64,000 nucleotides of DNA from JAVBOW01 sp031549495. Lineage in GTDB: Bacteria; Bacteroidota; Bacteroidia; Bacteroidales; Rikenellaceae. This document shows, one piece after another, positions 37,690 through 46,606 of this stretch. Both the position numbers and the translations under genes were made by a program. The DNA lies in NCBI GenBank assembly GCA_031549495.1, contig JAVBPS010000020.1:1-64000 (forward strand). The letters run 5' to 3'. Positions within the stretch are counted from its first letter, which is position 1; every line of letters starts with the position of its first letter. A model generated the notes under the pieces. That model worked only from the letters and a program-made list of their open reading frames with translations, did not search any database and was not told the origin of the DNA.

Positions 37690-38955
37690 TTATTCGAACC
37701 AATAACCGTTTTGCGTAACTTCCTGCGGGATGATCACCACATCGAGGCGCATCCAGCCCGCGGGCCTGGTCGCCTGTTTGATGAATCCCTGGTTTTCGCC
37801 GCATTCGAAAACGATGGCCAGCTTACCGTCGGCCAGTTGGGTGATGCTGGTGTAGCTGCACGCCTTCGACCACAGTTCTTTCTTTTTACCCCACGACACG
37901 GCGCCGTCGACGCTTCGGAAGATCATCAGTTTGTTGCGGTCGTCTATGCTCGATGTGGCCACGCCGCCCTGGGCCCCGGCGAAGAACACCACGCCATTGC
38001 CTGTGCCGTAGACGCTTGCATGGCATCCGGCGGCGGGAGCGGGAAGTCCCGCCGAATTGGCCGTCGTGGGAGCGCTCCAGTTGTTCCCCCCGTCCGTGCT
38101 GCTGCCCACCGCACGGGCTCCGCCGGAACGGACGTTGACGCTCAGTTTGTTATTGCCGCAGTCGGCCATGGAACACTCGCCCGCGGGACGGATCTCTTTG
38201 CCTGTAAGCCAGTTGTTTCCCCCGTCCGTGCTGTAAACGGTATTGATGTAGGTGAGCTGGGTGGTCGGGTTGTACTGCCTGGTGGGCACGATGAGCCGGT
38301 TGGCGTATGTCCCCGAGGCGATCTGCAGGCCCGCGCCCGGGCCGAAACCCGAGATCAGGCAGTCCGTCGCCGCGATCTGGGCCGTAACATCCGACGGGGT
38401 CGTCCAGGAGAGCCCGTTGTCGTTGGACACGCACATGAATGCCCTGGTGGTCGTCGGGGTCGCGTTGCCCTTCAGCCAGCGCGTGCAGAACAGGTATACC
38501 CTTCCGCTGCCCTTATCGACCACGGGAAGCGGATCCATAAAGGCATACGCCCCGGAGGCATTGATGGAAGCGGTGATCTTATTCATCGCGGACCACGTCA
38601 GGCCCCCGTCCGTACTGCGCTTGACCACCACGTCGGTATAGCTCTTGTCCTGCCACGAAGTGTAGCGCGCTTCGGCGAATACCAGCAGCGAGCCGTCTTT
38701 CGCCGTTACGATCGAAGGGATGCGGTACGTGTTGACCCCATCGTCGCCGGCATTGAATGCCGTTACCTGTTTGACGTCCGACATTAGGATCGTGCCGAGC
38801 TCGCCACCGCCGCCGCCCGGTTCGTCGGGCATGTAAGGCTCGGTGACATCGGGCCTCTTTTTTTCGTCTTTACCGCAGGCTGTAAGGGTGGCAGCCAGTG
38901 CCAGCGAACATAAGAGTATGGCCGGCAGGCAGTAGTTCAGTCTTAGGGTTCTCAT
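37690..38955 (-). CDS. Exo-alpha-sialidase (GH33), lipoprotein
   Basis: A 421-aa protein with lipobox LTAC near residue 27 (start ATG at 38955, MRTLRLNYC; the frame extends 12 codons further but this ATG overlaps the epimerase stop in an ATGA junction). The GH33 fold is shown by TYRIPSIV and Asp boxes KRSTDGGLTW, SNDNGLSW, YSTDGGNNW, SSTDGGNNW and RSVDGAVSW; FAEARYT contains a likely catalytic acid region. It would cleave terminal sialic acids at the cell surface or in the periplasm. It lacks the mutarotase domain of the second sialidase in this locus. Confidence 0.92.
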   Translation of the reverse strand: MRTLRLNYCLPAILLCSLALAATLTACGKDEKKRPDVTEPYMPDEPGGGGGELGTILMSDVKQVTAFNAGDDGVNTYRIPSIVTAKDGSLLVFAEARYTSWQDKSYTDVVVKRSTDGGLTWSAMNKITASINASGAYAFMDPLPVVDKGSGRVYLFCTRWLKGNATPTTTRAFMCVSNDNGLSWTTPSDVTAQIAATDCLISGFGPGAGLQIASGTYANRLIVPTRQYNPTTQLTYINTVYSTDGGNNWLTGKEIRPAGECSMADCGNNKLSVNVRSGGARAVGSSTDGGNNWSAPTTANSAGLPAPAAGCHASVYGTGNGVVFFAGAQGGVATSSIDDRNKLMIFRSVDGAVSWGKKKELWSKACSYTSITQLADGKLAIVFECGENQGFIKQATRPAGWMRLDVVIIPQEVTQNGYWFE

Positions 38956-40139
38956 ATCGTTTGGGTTTTTCCGGTTAGTATCTGTTGACATAAAATCGAG
39001 GCGATGATCATCATCCTGGGGATGTGGAACGGCCCCTTGTATATGTTGCCTTTGGCGTCCTGCGCGACCGTGCCGTCACGGTGCAGGTAGCCGTACCACT
39101 CCCCGTATCGCTTATCGGGGAAGTGCTTGTACGCGTATTCGTGCGCCATCCGGTGCCATTCGAGGTATTGCTCCTCGCCCGTGACCAGGTAGCCGTAGAG
39201 CGTCGCGATAATGGCTTCCGTCTGGGGCCACCAGAATTTCATATCCTGCGAGTAATCCTGATGGGGGAAGTTTTTACAATCCCGGAAGTTGATGATCCCT
39301 CCGTACGGTTCATCCCAACCCCACTTCCAGGCCCATTTGGCTATCGTGGAGCCCATCTCGACGGCCGCTTTGTCGCCCTTGTTCGCGTCCCAGATGAACC
39401 AGGCCGTTTCCAGGCAATGCCCCGGATTGATCGTGCGTCCCTCCCAGGTGTCGATCAGCGAACCGTCCATGGCGGTCGTTTCCAGGATGGTCTCGAATTC
39501 AGGATGCATGAAGTAATCCCTGAGCTCCGCCATCGACTGTTCGATCTGCCGATCCAGGACCTCATCCGCAACGGCGCCGCGGATCGTGGAGGCCACCCAG
39601 ATCAGCATCATCATGATGGAGTGTCCCCGGCTTTCCACAAAACTTTTCGCAGGAAGGAACCCTTTCGTGCCGAGCATCGTCTGCGTTCTTCGGAACAGCG
39701 CTAACGCCTTGTCCGCGTAGCTCCGCTCGCCGCTCGCCTTGGCGTATTCGGCCATGGCCGCCATCGCGAAGCATTCGGAAAACACGTAGCGACGCTTCCT
39801 TATAGGAGTGCCGTCGGCGGCGACGGTAAAGAACATGTGCCCGTCTGCGTCGAAGCAGTGCTTCTCGATAAAGCCGATCGCGGATGCCGCGGCCTGCAGC
39901 CATTCCTCCCGTTTTTCGATCAGGTTGTAGGCCAGCGAGCAGGTATAGGCGAACCGTCCCTGGAACCAGACCGATTTTGTGGTATCCATGACCGTCCCCT
40001 GCCTATCGAGGCAGGTGTAGATGCCGCCGTTCACGCGGTCCAGCCCGTGTTTCAGCCAGAACGGAAGGATATCGTTCACCAGGTCGCTGCGATAAAGTTC
40101 AGCGCAGCCGTTCAGAAAATCTATTTGCTCTTTTCTCAT
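38952..40139 (-). CDS. N-acylglucosamine 2-epimerase (AGE family, NanE role)
   Basis: A 395-aa (alpha/alpha)6-barrel protein of the RnBP/AGE type. Features include GGIYTCLDRQG, VWFQGRFAYT, GRTINPGHCLETAW (catalytic His region), and FWWPQTEAIIATLYG. In Bacteroides sialic-acid operons an AGE-type enzyme, not the NanE TIM barrel, converts N-acetylmannosamine from NanA into N-acetylglucosamine; this gene occupies that role. It overlaps the sialidase start by 4 bases. It differs clearly from the cellobiose 2-epimerase of the mannan locus, though both share the fold. Confidence 0.88.
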   Translation of the reverse strand: MRKEQIDFLNGCAELYRSDLVNDILPFWLKHGLDRVNGGIYTCLDRQGTVMDTTKSVWFQGRFAYTCSLAYNLIEKREEWLQAAASAIGFIEKHCFDADGHMFFTVAADGTPIRKRRYVFSECFAMAAMAEYAKASGERSYADKALALFRRTQTMLGTKGFLPAKSFVESRGHSIMMMLIWVASTIRGAVADEVLDRQIEQSMAELRDYFMHPEFETILETTAMDGSLIDTWEGRTINPGHCLETAWFIWDANKGDKAAVEMGSTIAKWAWKWGWDEPYGGIINFRDCKNFPHQDYSQDMKFWWPQTEAIIATLYGYLVTGEEQYLEWHRMAHEYAYKHFPDKRYGEWYGYLHRDGTVAQDAKGNIYKGPFHIPRMMIIASILCQQILTGKTQTI

Positions 40140-40143
40140 GGTC

Positions 40144-42273
40144 TTACTCTTTCATGCAGCGGACGGAGTAGGCGTAAGAGCGGCGGTTTGCGCGCGAAAC
40201 GTTCATGTTGCCTGTGTCGAACAGCACGGTCATCGCTTCGTGGTTGGCGGTGTTCACAGAGGGGCTCGATTGCCAGCTGTACACCGAAGAGGAACCGGCG
40301 CCGGCCACTCGCTGAAGACCGCCGTTGGAGGCGTTGTTGATAAACCCGGTCGAGGGGAAGGGTGAAGTATTGACCCCGTCGTAATAACACTCGTAACCGC
40401 CCTGCGTGCCGATCGCCACCGTCGTCGCGTTGACCACGTTCCAGTCCGCTTTAGCGGTGGAATTCGCTCCGGTCTTGGTGAATCCCGTAAAGGCGAACCG
40501 GTGGGGGATCCTCCAGCCCGGGGGGCAGGGGTCGTAGATGGATTTACTGCCCGTGTCCGATGTGCTGGCCGAGTACGGGTCGCCCCACAGGTCGTCGATC
40601 ATCGAGGCGCACCAGGTCTGCGCGTTCATCACGTAATTCATCGGGTATTTGATCGCGTCCGCGACGGTCGCCTGCACGCTTACGGGCCTCCAGGCGATAT
40701 CGGCGCTGAATGCCGTGGCGGTCGCGGCGGTCTGGTTGCCCCCGGCCATGTAGTTGGGGATGACGTTACCCAGGGCGTCGTAACTCTCCAGGTAGGTCAG
40801 TCCGTTGAACGCGGCGTTGCTGGCGCTCAGGAACGGGTCTTTCCTGCCCCATGTGTATTTCAATCCCTGCCCGTCATTCATCGCGGTCGCCCAGAAACCC
40901 GTCTTCGATGAGCCGAGATTCCGGTCCATCATGACGACCTTGGGGATGGCCGCGTCATTTTCGTACGTGGTGTACATCTTATAGCTCTGGGCATTGCCTT
41001 CGATATCGGCGGATGTCACCCAGATGTGCCAGCTCCAGAGGATATCGCCGGTGTAATTCGCTCCCGAATAGACGGCGATGACCGCATTCCCCTCCGTCAG
41101 CGGAATGACCTGCGAGCCATTGGTCGTAAAGAATACCGAGTCTTTCTTGAGCGTTATATCCGATACCAAACCGGGGGCCGTCTGCCACAGCAACCTCGCG
41201 GACTTGGGCGCCAATGTCGTCGGGATGATCCCGGGAGCCAGGGCGGCGCCTTTCGAATAGCCGGCCGTCGCGGGAGTGGTCGCCCCGTTGCCCATGATCG
41301 TCGCCGGGAAACCGTACGTCTGTCCGGGCAATGAGACGATGTAGCTGTTCGCCGTACCGCTGGCCTTGCTCAGGTCGATGTAATTGTTGATACTTCCCGT
41401 CGCTTCGTAGCCGTCGATCGCCAGGTCGAGGTAGGTCGTGGCCGAACGGACGAGGTTCGAGGTGAACGTGTATTTGCCCGACAGGACCTTGTCGCTTTCA
41501 TTCTCTTTTTAAACCGTCAGCTCGACGTTGCACTCTACACCTTGCAGTCCGGCCGGGAGCGCCGCGATGAAGGCATAGAAAACCCCCTCGCCGAGCGCTC
41601 TGGCGTCGCTGATCTTCACTCCTGCCGAAGTGCTTACGGAGCCCGCCACGGAGGCGATCTCCCCGTCGGTCAGATCCAGCGTATAGGCCCCCGCCATTGC
41701 GATCTGCCCTTCGTTCGAAATGGTGACGGATTTTACGGACCAGCCCCTCCACTCGCTTGCGGAGGTGATCCGGCACTCCATGAAAGCCAATGCCGATGAA
41801 AGCGACAGGCTCACCGCCTCGTCCGTCTTTACGGATTGGACGGCACCATATAATATATCATTGGTTTGAAGGTGGGTGTTGCTCTCCGAGTATTGGGACT
41901 GCGACGGAGGCAGCGCCGCCGAAATGGTGGTCGAGGTGTTACCCTCATTGTACGGAGAATAGACATATAGATCATGCTGTGTCGCCTCCTCCCACTTCAA
42001 TTCGGTGTTGAACAGGCCGTTGGCTTCTCCCGCCGATATGGCCGCCACGCCGAAGCGTTCGTTCTCCACCCCGATCTGTTCGCAGAAAAGACCGATCAGG
42101 GAGTTCGAACTCCAGATATAATCCCCCTGTCCTTCCAGGGGTGCGCTTAGGTTCAAAACTATACTCCCCGGTTTGGGTTTGGTATAGTCCCGCGGATCGA
42201 GTTTCGGGTCGTCGCTACAGCCCGACAAAAGTGCCACAAGCAACAGACCGGTAAAAAGATGGATTTTCTTCAT
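40144..42273 (-). pseudogene. Fimbrillin-like/FISUMP lipoprotein interrupted by an in-frame stop
   Basis: One continuous reading frame of 709 sense codons broken by a single TAA at 41509-41511. The first 254 residues are a lipoprotein (LLSGCSDDP) with fimbrillin-like features, ending AGLQGVECNVELTV; after the stop the same frame continues KENESDKVLSGKYTFTSNL for 454 residues and finishes as a FISUMP domain (IYDPCPPGWRIPHR, YSVRCMKE). There is no ATG start near the beginning of the second part; the first usable start would be a TTG at 41331. Most simply a nonsense mutation split a surface lipoprotein of the sialic-acid locus. A truncated but exported fimbrillin half, or readthrough, is possible. 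Confidence 0.75.
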
Positions 42274-42289
42274 GGCTTTAAGGGTTTAG

Positions 42290-43204
42290 TTATAGCACGT
42301 TACATCTTTCAAAAAAGTTGATCGCTTCCAATTCCGCTTTCATCGTTTTCTCTTCCTGCGCGGTGATGTCGAACGGCGCCCGGGTAGGCCCCATGTCCAG
42401 TCCCATGAGTTTCATGATCCGCTTTCCGCCCACCAGGTTGCCCCGGTAATTGCAGATCACGTTGATCACCTCTTGGGAGAAATTCTGTTTTTCGCGCGCC
42501 GTTTCCAGGTCTCCCCGGTTCCACGCCTCGACGATGCCCACGAGCTCCCGCCCGTTGTAGTTGGTCGTGCCGCCGATACATCCCAGCGCGCCGCCCATGG
42601 CCAGGCAAGGCAGAATGGTCTCGTCCTGTCCGTGCAGCATGTCAAATTTCCCGTTTGCGTAGAGGCGGCACTGGTTATACTCGTACAGGTTCTCATACGT
42701 GTATTTCACGCCTGCGAAGTTCGGGATCCTCCCGTCCACGGCTTGCAGGAAGGGCAGCATCGGCAGATAGACGCCGCTCAGCCCGGGAATATGGTAGAAA
42801 TAGAACGGCAGGTCGGGAGCCCCGCAGGCGATCTGCTCGCAATAGCGGACCAGATCCTCTGTTTTAGCGGCTTTCGGAAACGGCGACGCCATCGCGCCGG
42901 TTCCCCAGGCGCCTATTTCCTGGGCGTGTTTGGCCAGGTTATAGCTCGTTTTCGAGCAGGTGCTACCCACATGCACGATCACCTTGAAATCTTTCGGGGC
43001 GACGTCCATCCATTTCTCGGCCAGTACTTTCCGCTCCTCTTCGGTAAGCATATAGCCTTCTCCCGAGGAGCCGTTGATGAATACACCCGTGATTCCATTT
43101 TTGACAAGCATTTTGCAATAAGCCCCGATCGGTTCGAGGTTTATCTCTTCATTTTCATAAAAGGGGGTGAAAGGTGCATTGATCAATCCGTGAATCTTCT
43201 CCAT
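42290..43204 (-). CDS. nanA: N-acetylneuraminate lyase NanA
   Basis: A 304-aa class I aldolase cleaving N-acetylneuraminate to pyruvate and N-acetylmannosamine. FINGSSGEGYMLT matches the pyruvate-binding GxxGE motif, FYFYHIPGLSG holds the catalytic Tyr, and FAGVKYTYENL the Schiff-base Lys (about 165). Length and the YHIPG segment favour lyase over dihydrodipicolinate synthase. It is the first gene of the minus-strand sialic-acid operon and is read divergently from the GntR-family regulator, 317 bases away. Confidence 0.93.
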   Translation of the reverse strand: MEKIHGLINAPFTPFYENEEINLEPIGAYCKMLVKNGITGVFINGSSGEGYMLTEEERKVLAEKWMDVAPKDFKVIVHVGSTCSKTSYNLAKHAQEIGAWGTGAMASPFPKAAKTEDLVRYCEQIACGAPDLPFYFYHIPGLSGVYLPMLPFLQAVDGRIPNFAGVKYTYENLYEYNQCRLYANGKFDMLHGQDETILPCLAMGGALGCIGGTTNYNGRELVGIVEAWNRGDLETAREKQNFSQEVINVICNYRGNLVGGKRIMKLMGLDMGPTRAPFDITAQEEKTMKAELEAINFFERCNVL

Positions 43205-43521
43205 GACAGTTTAGGTATTTGGGTTTATTGTTTTCTCATAATCATCGCCCGCCCGTTTCAAACAGATTGAATGGCAGTTGATTGCAGCTAAGTTCCCCCG
43301 GCTTTTTCGCAAGCCTTTAAGAACGTTTCATAAAATTTAGTAGTCTCTGATAGACAAAGATAGAAAATATTTTATTACGTCCTACATAATATTGAATAAT
43401 TTCATGAAAAATTTGAATTATTTCGAAATAGTCGGCTTTAGGTGTTACATAAAATCAGTTTTTTTGCTCCACTCAAATAATTTTGATACCTTTGTCTTAT
43501 TAACCAGAACAGACGTGATCC
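43205..43521. promoter_or_regulatory. Divergent control region of the sialic-acid locus
   Basis: AT-rich 317-base region between nanA and the GntR-type regulator, with no gene. It holds a -7 box TATCTTTG for the nan operon on the minus strand (43355-43362), a complete promoter for the regulator on the plus strand (43463-43494), and between them two imperfect direct repeats GAATAATTTC (43394-43403) and GAATTATTTC (43415-43424), 21 bases apart start to start, i.e. two helical turns. These repeats are candidate regulator sites; that role is inference. Confidence 0.55.
43463..43494 (+). promoter_or_regulatory. Promoter of the GntR-family regulator
   Basis: TTTG at 43463-43466, a 20-base spacer and TACCTTTG at 43487-43494 match the Bacteroidota -33/-7 consensus exactly in spacing and bases. 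The start of transcription should be near 43501, about 20 bases before the ATG. Confidence 0.7.
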
Positions 43522-44283
43522 ATGACGGCCATCGTTGAGCGCATAGACCAGGAGTGTAATATCTCTCTGGTCGAGCAGACGCAGAAAGATATTTTGAAGT
43601 ACATAAGCGATCATGACTACAAGCTCAACTCCGTCCTGCCCAAGGAGCAGGAATTGGCGGATACCCTGGGCGTGAGCCGGGTGATCGTCCGGGAGGCGTT
43701 GAGCAGTCTGCGGGCGCTGGGATTCATAGAGACCAAGCGGAAAAAGGGGACGGTGCTTATCGCGCCCAAAATTTTCAATGTGTTGAAGGTGATCCTGGGG
43801 TCGGGGCTGCTGGGCAGGGACGCTATAAAAGACCTCTATGAATTGCGGCTTATCCTGGAGCTCGGGATGGCGGATTTTATTTTCCGCTACCGCAATGAAC
43901 AGGACATCGCTTATTTGCAGCAAATCGTGGAGAACGAGGAAAAATGTACCGAATCCGATGAATTCCGGGAGTTGGATATAAAATTCCACAGCGGGCTTTA
44001 CCAGATGTCGCAAAATAAAAGCCTTGTGGAATTCCAATACCTGTTGAACGGACTGTTCACGCTCTATCCCCCCCAGACACTCGGGGAACGCAAGGAAGAC
44101 CTGGTTACCCACCGCACGCTCGTGAAGCTGTTAAGGAAGGGTAATCCCGACGCGTTCCGTTCCGCGATGAGGCTTCACCTGGAAAACCAATTCAACAGGC
44201 AGGAGCAGTTTTTGCAGACCTACGAGAAGAACAGCCTCGAAGGGAAGGGGGAGTCGCTCGCCTTGTTCGACGGTAAACGTTAA
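43522..44283 (+). CDS. GntR-family regulator, FadR/FCD type
   Basis: A 253-aa DNA-binding protein. Residues about 18-85 are a winged helix with LPKEQELADTLGVSRVIVREALSSLRALGFIE, and about 95-235 an FCD effector domain with metal/ligand-binding type residues in DIKFHSGLYQM, THRTLVKLL and MRLHLENQF. NanR of E. coli is from the same subfamily. Divergent from the sialic-acid operon, so it probably represses it and responds to a sialic-acid intermediate; the effector is inferred. Followed by a strong terminator hairpin. Confidence 0.9.
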   Translation: MTAIVERIDQECNISLVEQTQKDILKYISDHDYKLNSVLPKEQELADTLGVSRVIVREALSSLRALGFIETKRKKGTVLIAPKIFNVLKVILGSGLLGRDAIKDLYELRLILELGMADFIFRYRNEQDIAYLQQIVENEEKCTESDEFRELDIKFHSGLYQMSQNKSLVEFQYLLNGLFTLYPPQTLGERKEDLVTHRTLVKLLRKGNPDAFRSAMRLHLENQFNRQEQFLQTYEKNSLEGKGESLALFDGKR

Positions 44284-44352
44284 GGTGAAAAACATGGACG
44301 GAGTTGGTTGGCTAAGGACTTTTCCTTCATCGATTACAAAGCAATATTGAAT

Positions 44353-44390
44353 AAAACGCCGTATTTTTTCGCAATACGGCGTTTTGTATT
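44353..44390 (+). terminator. Intrinsic terminator after the GntR regulator
   Basis: Perfect 13-bp inverted repeat AAAACGCCGTATT / AATACGGCGTTTT (44353-44365 and 44373-44385) with a 7-base loop, ending in TTTT and a T-rich tail. Because the stem ends are A- and T-rich on both sides it could work in either direction. Confidence 0.8.
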
Positions 44391-44454
44391 TCCGGACGGG
44401 TGGCGAAAGAGCGTTTTGAGTACGCTGTTTTTGCCTGCATTTCATGTGTTTGTC

Positions 44455-44486
44455 TTTGGAAAACCGGAGACGAAAATATATCTTTG
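44455..44486 (+). promoter_or_regulatory. Promoter of the flavodoxin redox operon
   Basis: TTTG at 44455-44458, a 20-base spacer and TATCTTTG at 44479-44486 form a textbook Bacteroidota promoter. Transcription should start near 44493, leaving a leader of about 35 bases before ATG 44528. This supports that start rather than longer in-frame options beginning at 44444. Confidence 0.7.
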
Positions 44487-44527
44487 ATGAATTTTGCGGG
44501 TGGAACATAAAGATAACGTCCTTGATC

Positions 44528-45085
44528 ATGAATAAATATTTGTTAATGGCCCTGATCACTTTCTTATCCACAGGCGGGTTGAGCGCGCAAACGGCATCTT
44601 CCGGCAAGAAGATACTTGTCGCGTATTATTCCTGGGGCGGGAATACCCGCGAAATGGCCACGCAGATCGCCCGGGCAACCGGGGCCGACCTTTTCGAGAT
44701 CGTCCCCGAGATCCCCTATTCGACCGACTACGACACCTGCGTGGAGCAGGCTAAAAAAGAGATAAACGCGAACTACAAGCCTGCGCTGAAAACGAAACCC
44801 GGCGACATCGGGCAATACGGCGTGATTTTTGTCGGTTCGCCCTGCTGGTGGGCGACCGTAGCGCCGCCGGTGGCTACTTTCTTGTCGGATAGCGATTTCT
44901 CGGGAAAGACCATAGTACCGTTCATGACCCATGAAGGCTCGCGTATGGGCCGCACCGTCGAGGAGATCAAAAAACTTTGTCCCGAATCGACCCTCTTGAA
45001 AGCGCTGCCCATCCGCGGGAGCGCCGTGAAAAATTCGAACGCCGAGGTGCTCAGCTGGCTGCGCGAGATCGGCATGATAAATTAA
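44528..45085 (+). CDS. Exported flavodoxin
   Basis: A 185-aa protein. Residues 1-22 look like a signal peptide (MNKYLLMALITFLSTGGLSA before QT); the rest is a flavodoxin fold with the FMN phosphate loop YYSWGGNTREMA near residue 38 and the GSPCWWATVAPP loop that normally packs against the flavin. Ordinary flavodoxins are cytoplasmic, so export is the unusual feature. It is followed after 7 bases by a membrane polyferredoxin gene, suggesting that it exchanges electrons at the outer face of the membrane. Partner enzymes are inferred from the operon. Confidence 0.85.
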   Translation: MNKYLLMALITFLSTGGLSAQTASSGKKILVAYYSWGGNTREMATQIARATGADLFEIVPEIPYSTDYDTCVEQAKKEINANYKPALKTKPGDIGQYGVIFVGSPCWWATVAPPVATFLSDSDFSGKTIVPFMTHEGSRMGRTVEEIKKLCPESTLLKALPIRGSAVKNSNAEVLSWLREIGMIN

Positions 45086-45092
45086 CCTCCGT

Positions 45093-46595
45093 ATGCTCAG
45101 GAAAATCAGAATCATACTCGCCGTCGTTTTCTTCGCGGCCGTCACGTTGCTGCTGCTCGATTTCACGGGGACGCTCCACCTTTGGCTCGGCTGGGTGGCG
45201 AAGGTCCAATTCGTGCCCGCCCTGCTGGCCGTCAACGCGGCGGTGGTCGTGGCGCTCATCGTGCTCACGCTGCTTTTCGGGCGGATTTACTGCTCGGTCA
45301 TTTGCCCGCTGGGGGTTCTCCAGGACGGGATCTCGAACCTGTCGGGGAGAAGAAAGGGGAAAAAGAACCGTTTCCGCTACGCACCGGCCATCCCGTGGTT
45401 GCGCTACGGCATGCTGGCGCTGTTTATTGTGGCTCTGGTGGGCGGGGTGAGCGCGGTTGTGTCGCTGCTCGACCCTTACGCGGCTTTCGGGCGCATGGCT
45501 TCCAACCTCTTCGCGCCGTTGTACCGCTGGGGGAATAACGCACTGGCCTGGGGCGCCGAACGCGCGGACAGTTACGCTTTCTACCCGGTGGATGTGTGGC
45601 TGAGAAGCGGAGTGACGCTGGCTGTCGCCCTCCTTACGCTTGTGGTGGTCGGCGTGCTCGCCTGGCGGGGCGGACGAACTTATTGCAATACTATTTGCCC
45701 CGTCGGCACGTTTTTAGGTTTCATTTCCCGCGTCTCGATCTTTCGGGTCGCGTTCGATAAAGACAAATGCACCCATTGCCAGCTTTGCGAACGGCGCTGC
45801 AAAGCCTCCTGCATCGACTCGGCGAACCTGCGCATCGACCACAGCCGGTGTGTGGATTGTTTCAATTGCATCGAAAGCTGTAAGTTCGGAGCGATGAAAT
45901 ACACCGCCCGCCGGGTGTCCGGGAAACAACCCGATCCGGTCGTGGAAAACGATGGCGCAGAAAAAGGCATGTCCCGCCGGGACGCCCTTTCCGTGATCGC
46001 GCTCCTGGCTGCCTCCGGTACGCTGAAAGCGCAGCAGCTAAAGGTCGACGGCGGCCTGGCGGAGATCGAGGACAAAAAGGTCCCTGACCGTAAAACGCCT
46101 CTCGTGCCGCCCGGAGCCCAGGGGGCAGCCCACCTCAAACAGCATTGCACGACCTGCCAGCTCTGCATCTCGGCCTGCCCGAACGACATCCTGCTCCCGT
46201 CGGCCAAACTGGCCACGCTGATGCAGCCCGAAATCTCCTACGAGCGGGGTTACTGCCGTCCGGAATGCACCGAATGCTCCCAGGTCTGCCCGACGGGAGC
46301 GATCCGACCCGTTACGGCGGCGGAGAAATCGGCCATTTCGATCGGTTGGGCCGTCTGGATCAAAGAAAATTGCGTGGTCAACACGGACGAGGTGTCGTGC
46401 GACAACTGCGAACGCCATTGCCCCACGGGCGCCATCTCGCTCGTCGCCCGCGACCCCGGCGAAGAGAAATCGCTTAAAATACCGGTCGTCGACAAGACGT
46501 TGTGCATCGGTTGCGGCGCATGCGAAAACCTTTGCCCGGCCCGTCCGCTGAGCGCGATCTACGTGGAAGGCAATGTACGGCATCACTCTGTTTAA
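45093..46595 (+). CDS. Membrane polyferredoxin, NapH-NapG-like fusion
   Basis: A 500-aa iron-sulfur protein. Residues 1-215 have four membrane segments (about 5-25, 45-62, 105-125, 170-190) and two NapH-type CxxxCP motifs (YCSVICPLG at 67, YCNTICPVG at 198). Two 4Fe-4S sites follow (CTHCQLCERRC at 226, CVDCFNCIESC at 253). At about 293 an internal twin-arginine segment, MSRRDALSVIALLAASG, precedes a second half (315-500) with four more clusters (CTTCQLCISACP, CTECSQVCP, CDNCERHCP, CIGCGACENLCP), like NapG with its Tat signal. It may pass electrons from the cytoplasmic side to exported partners. The fused architecture is the notable point. Confidence 0.85.
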   Translation: MLRKIRIILAVVFFAAVTLLLLDFTGTLHLWLGWVAKVQFVPALLAVNAAVVVALIVLTLLFGRIYCSVICPLGVLQDGISNLSGRRKGKKNRFRYAPAIPWLRYGMLALFIVALVGGVSAVVSLLDPYAAFGRMASNLFAPLYRWGNNALAWGAERADSYAFYPVDVWLRSGVTLAVALLTLVVVGVLAWRGGRTYCNTICPVGTFLGFISRVSIFRVAFDKDKCTHCQLCERRCKASCIDSANLRIDHSRCVDCFNCIESCKFGAMKYTARRVSGKQPDPVVENDGAEKGMSRRDALSVIALLAASGTLKAQQLKVDGGLAEIEDKKVPDRKTPLVPPGAQGAAHLKQHCTTCQLCISACPNDILLPSAKLATLMQPEISYERGYCRPECTECSQVCPTGAIRPVTAAEKSAISIGWAVWIKENCVVNTDEVSCDNCERHCPTGAISLVARDPGEEKSLKIPVVDKTLCIGCGACENLCPARPLSAIYVEGNVRHHSV

Positions 46596-46606
46596 CAGGA
46601 CGGATC

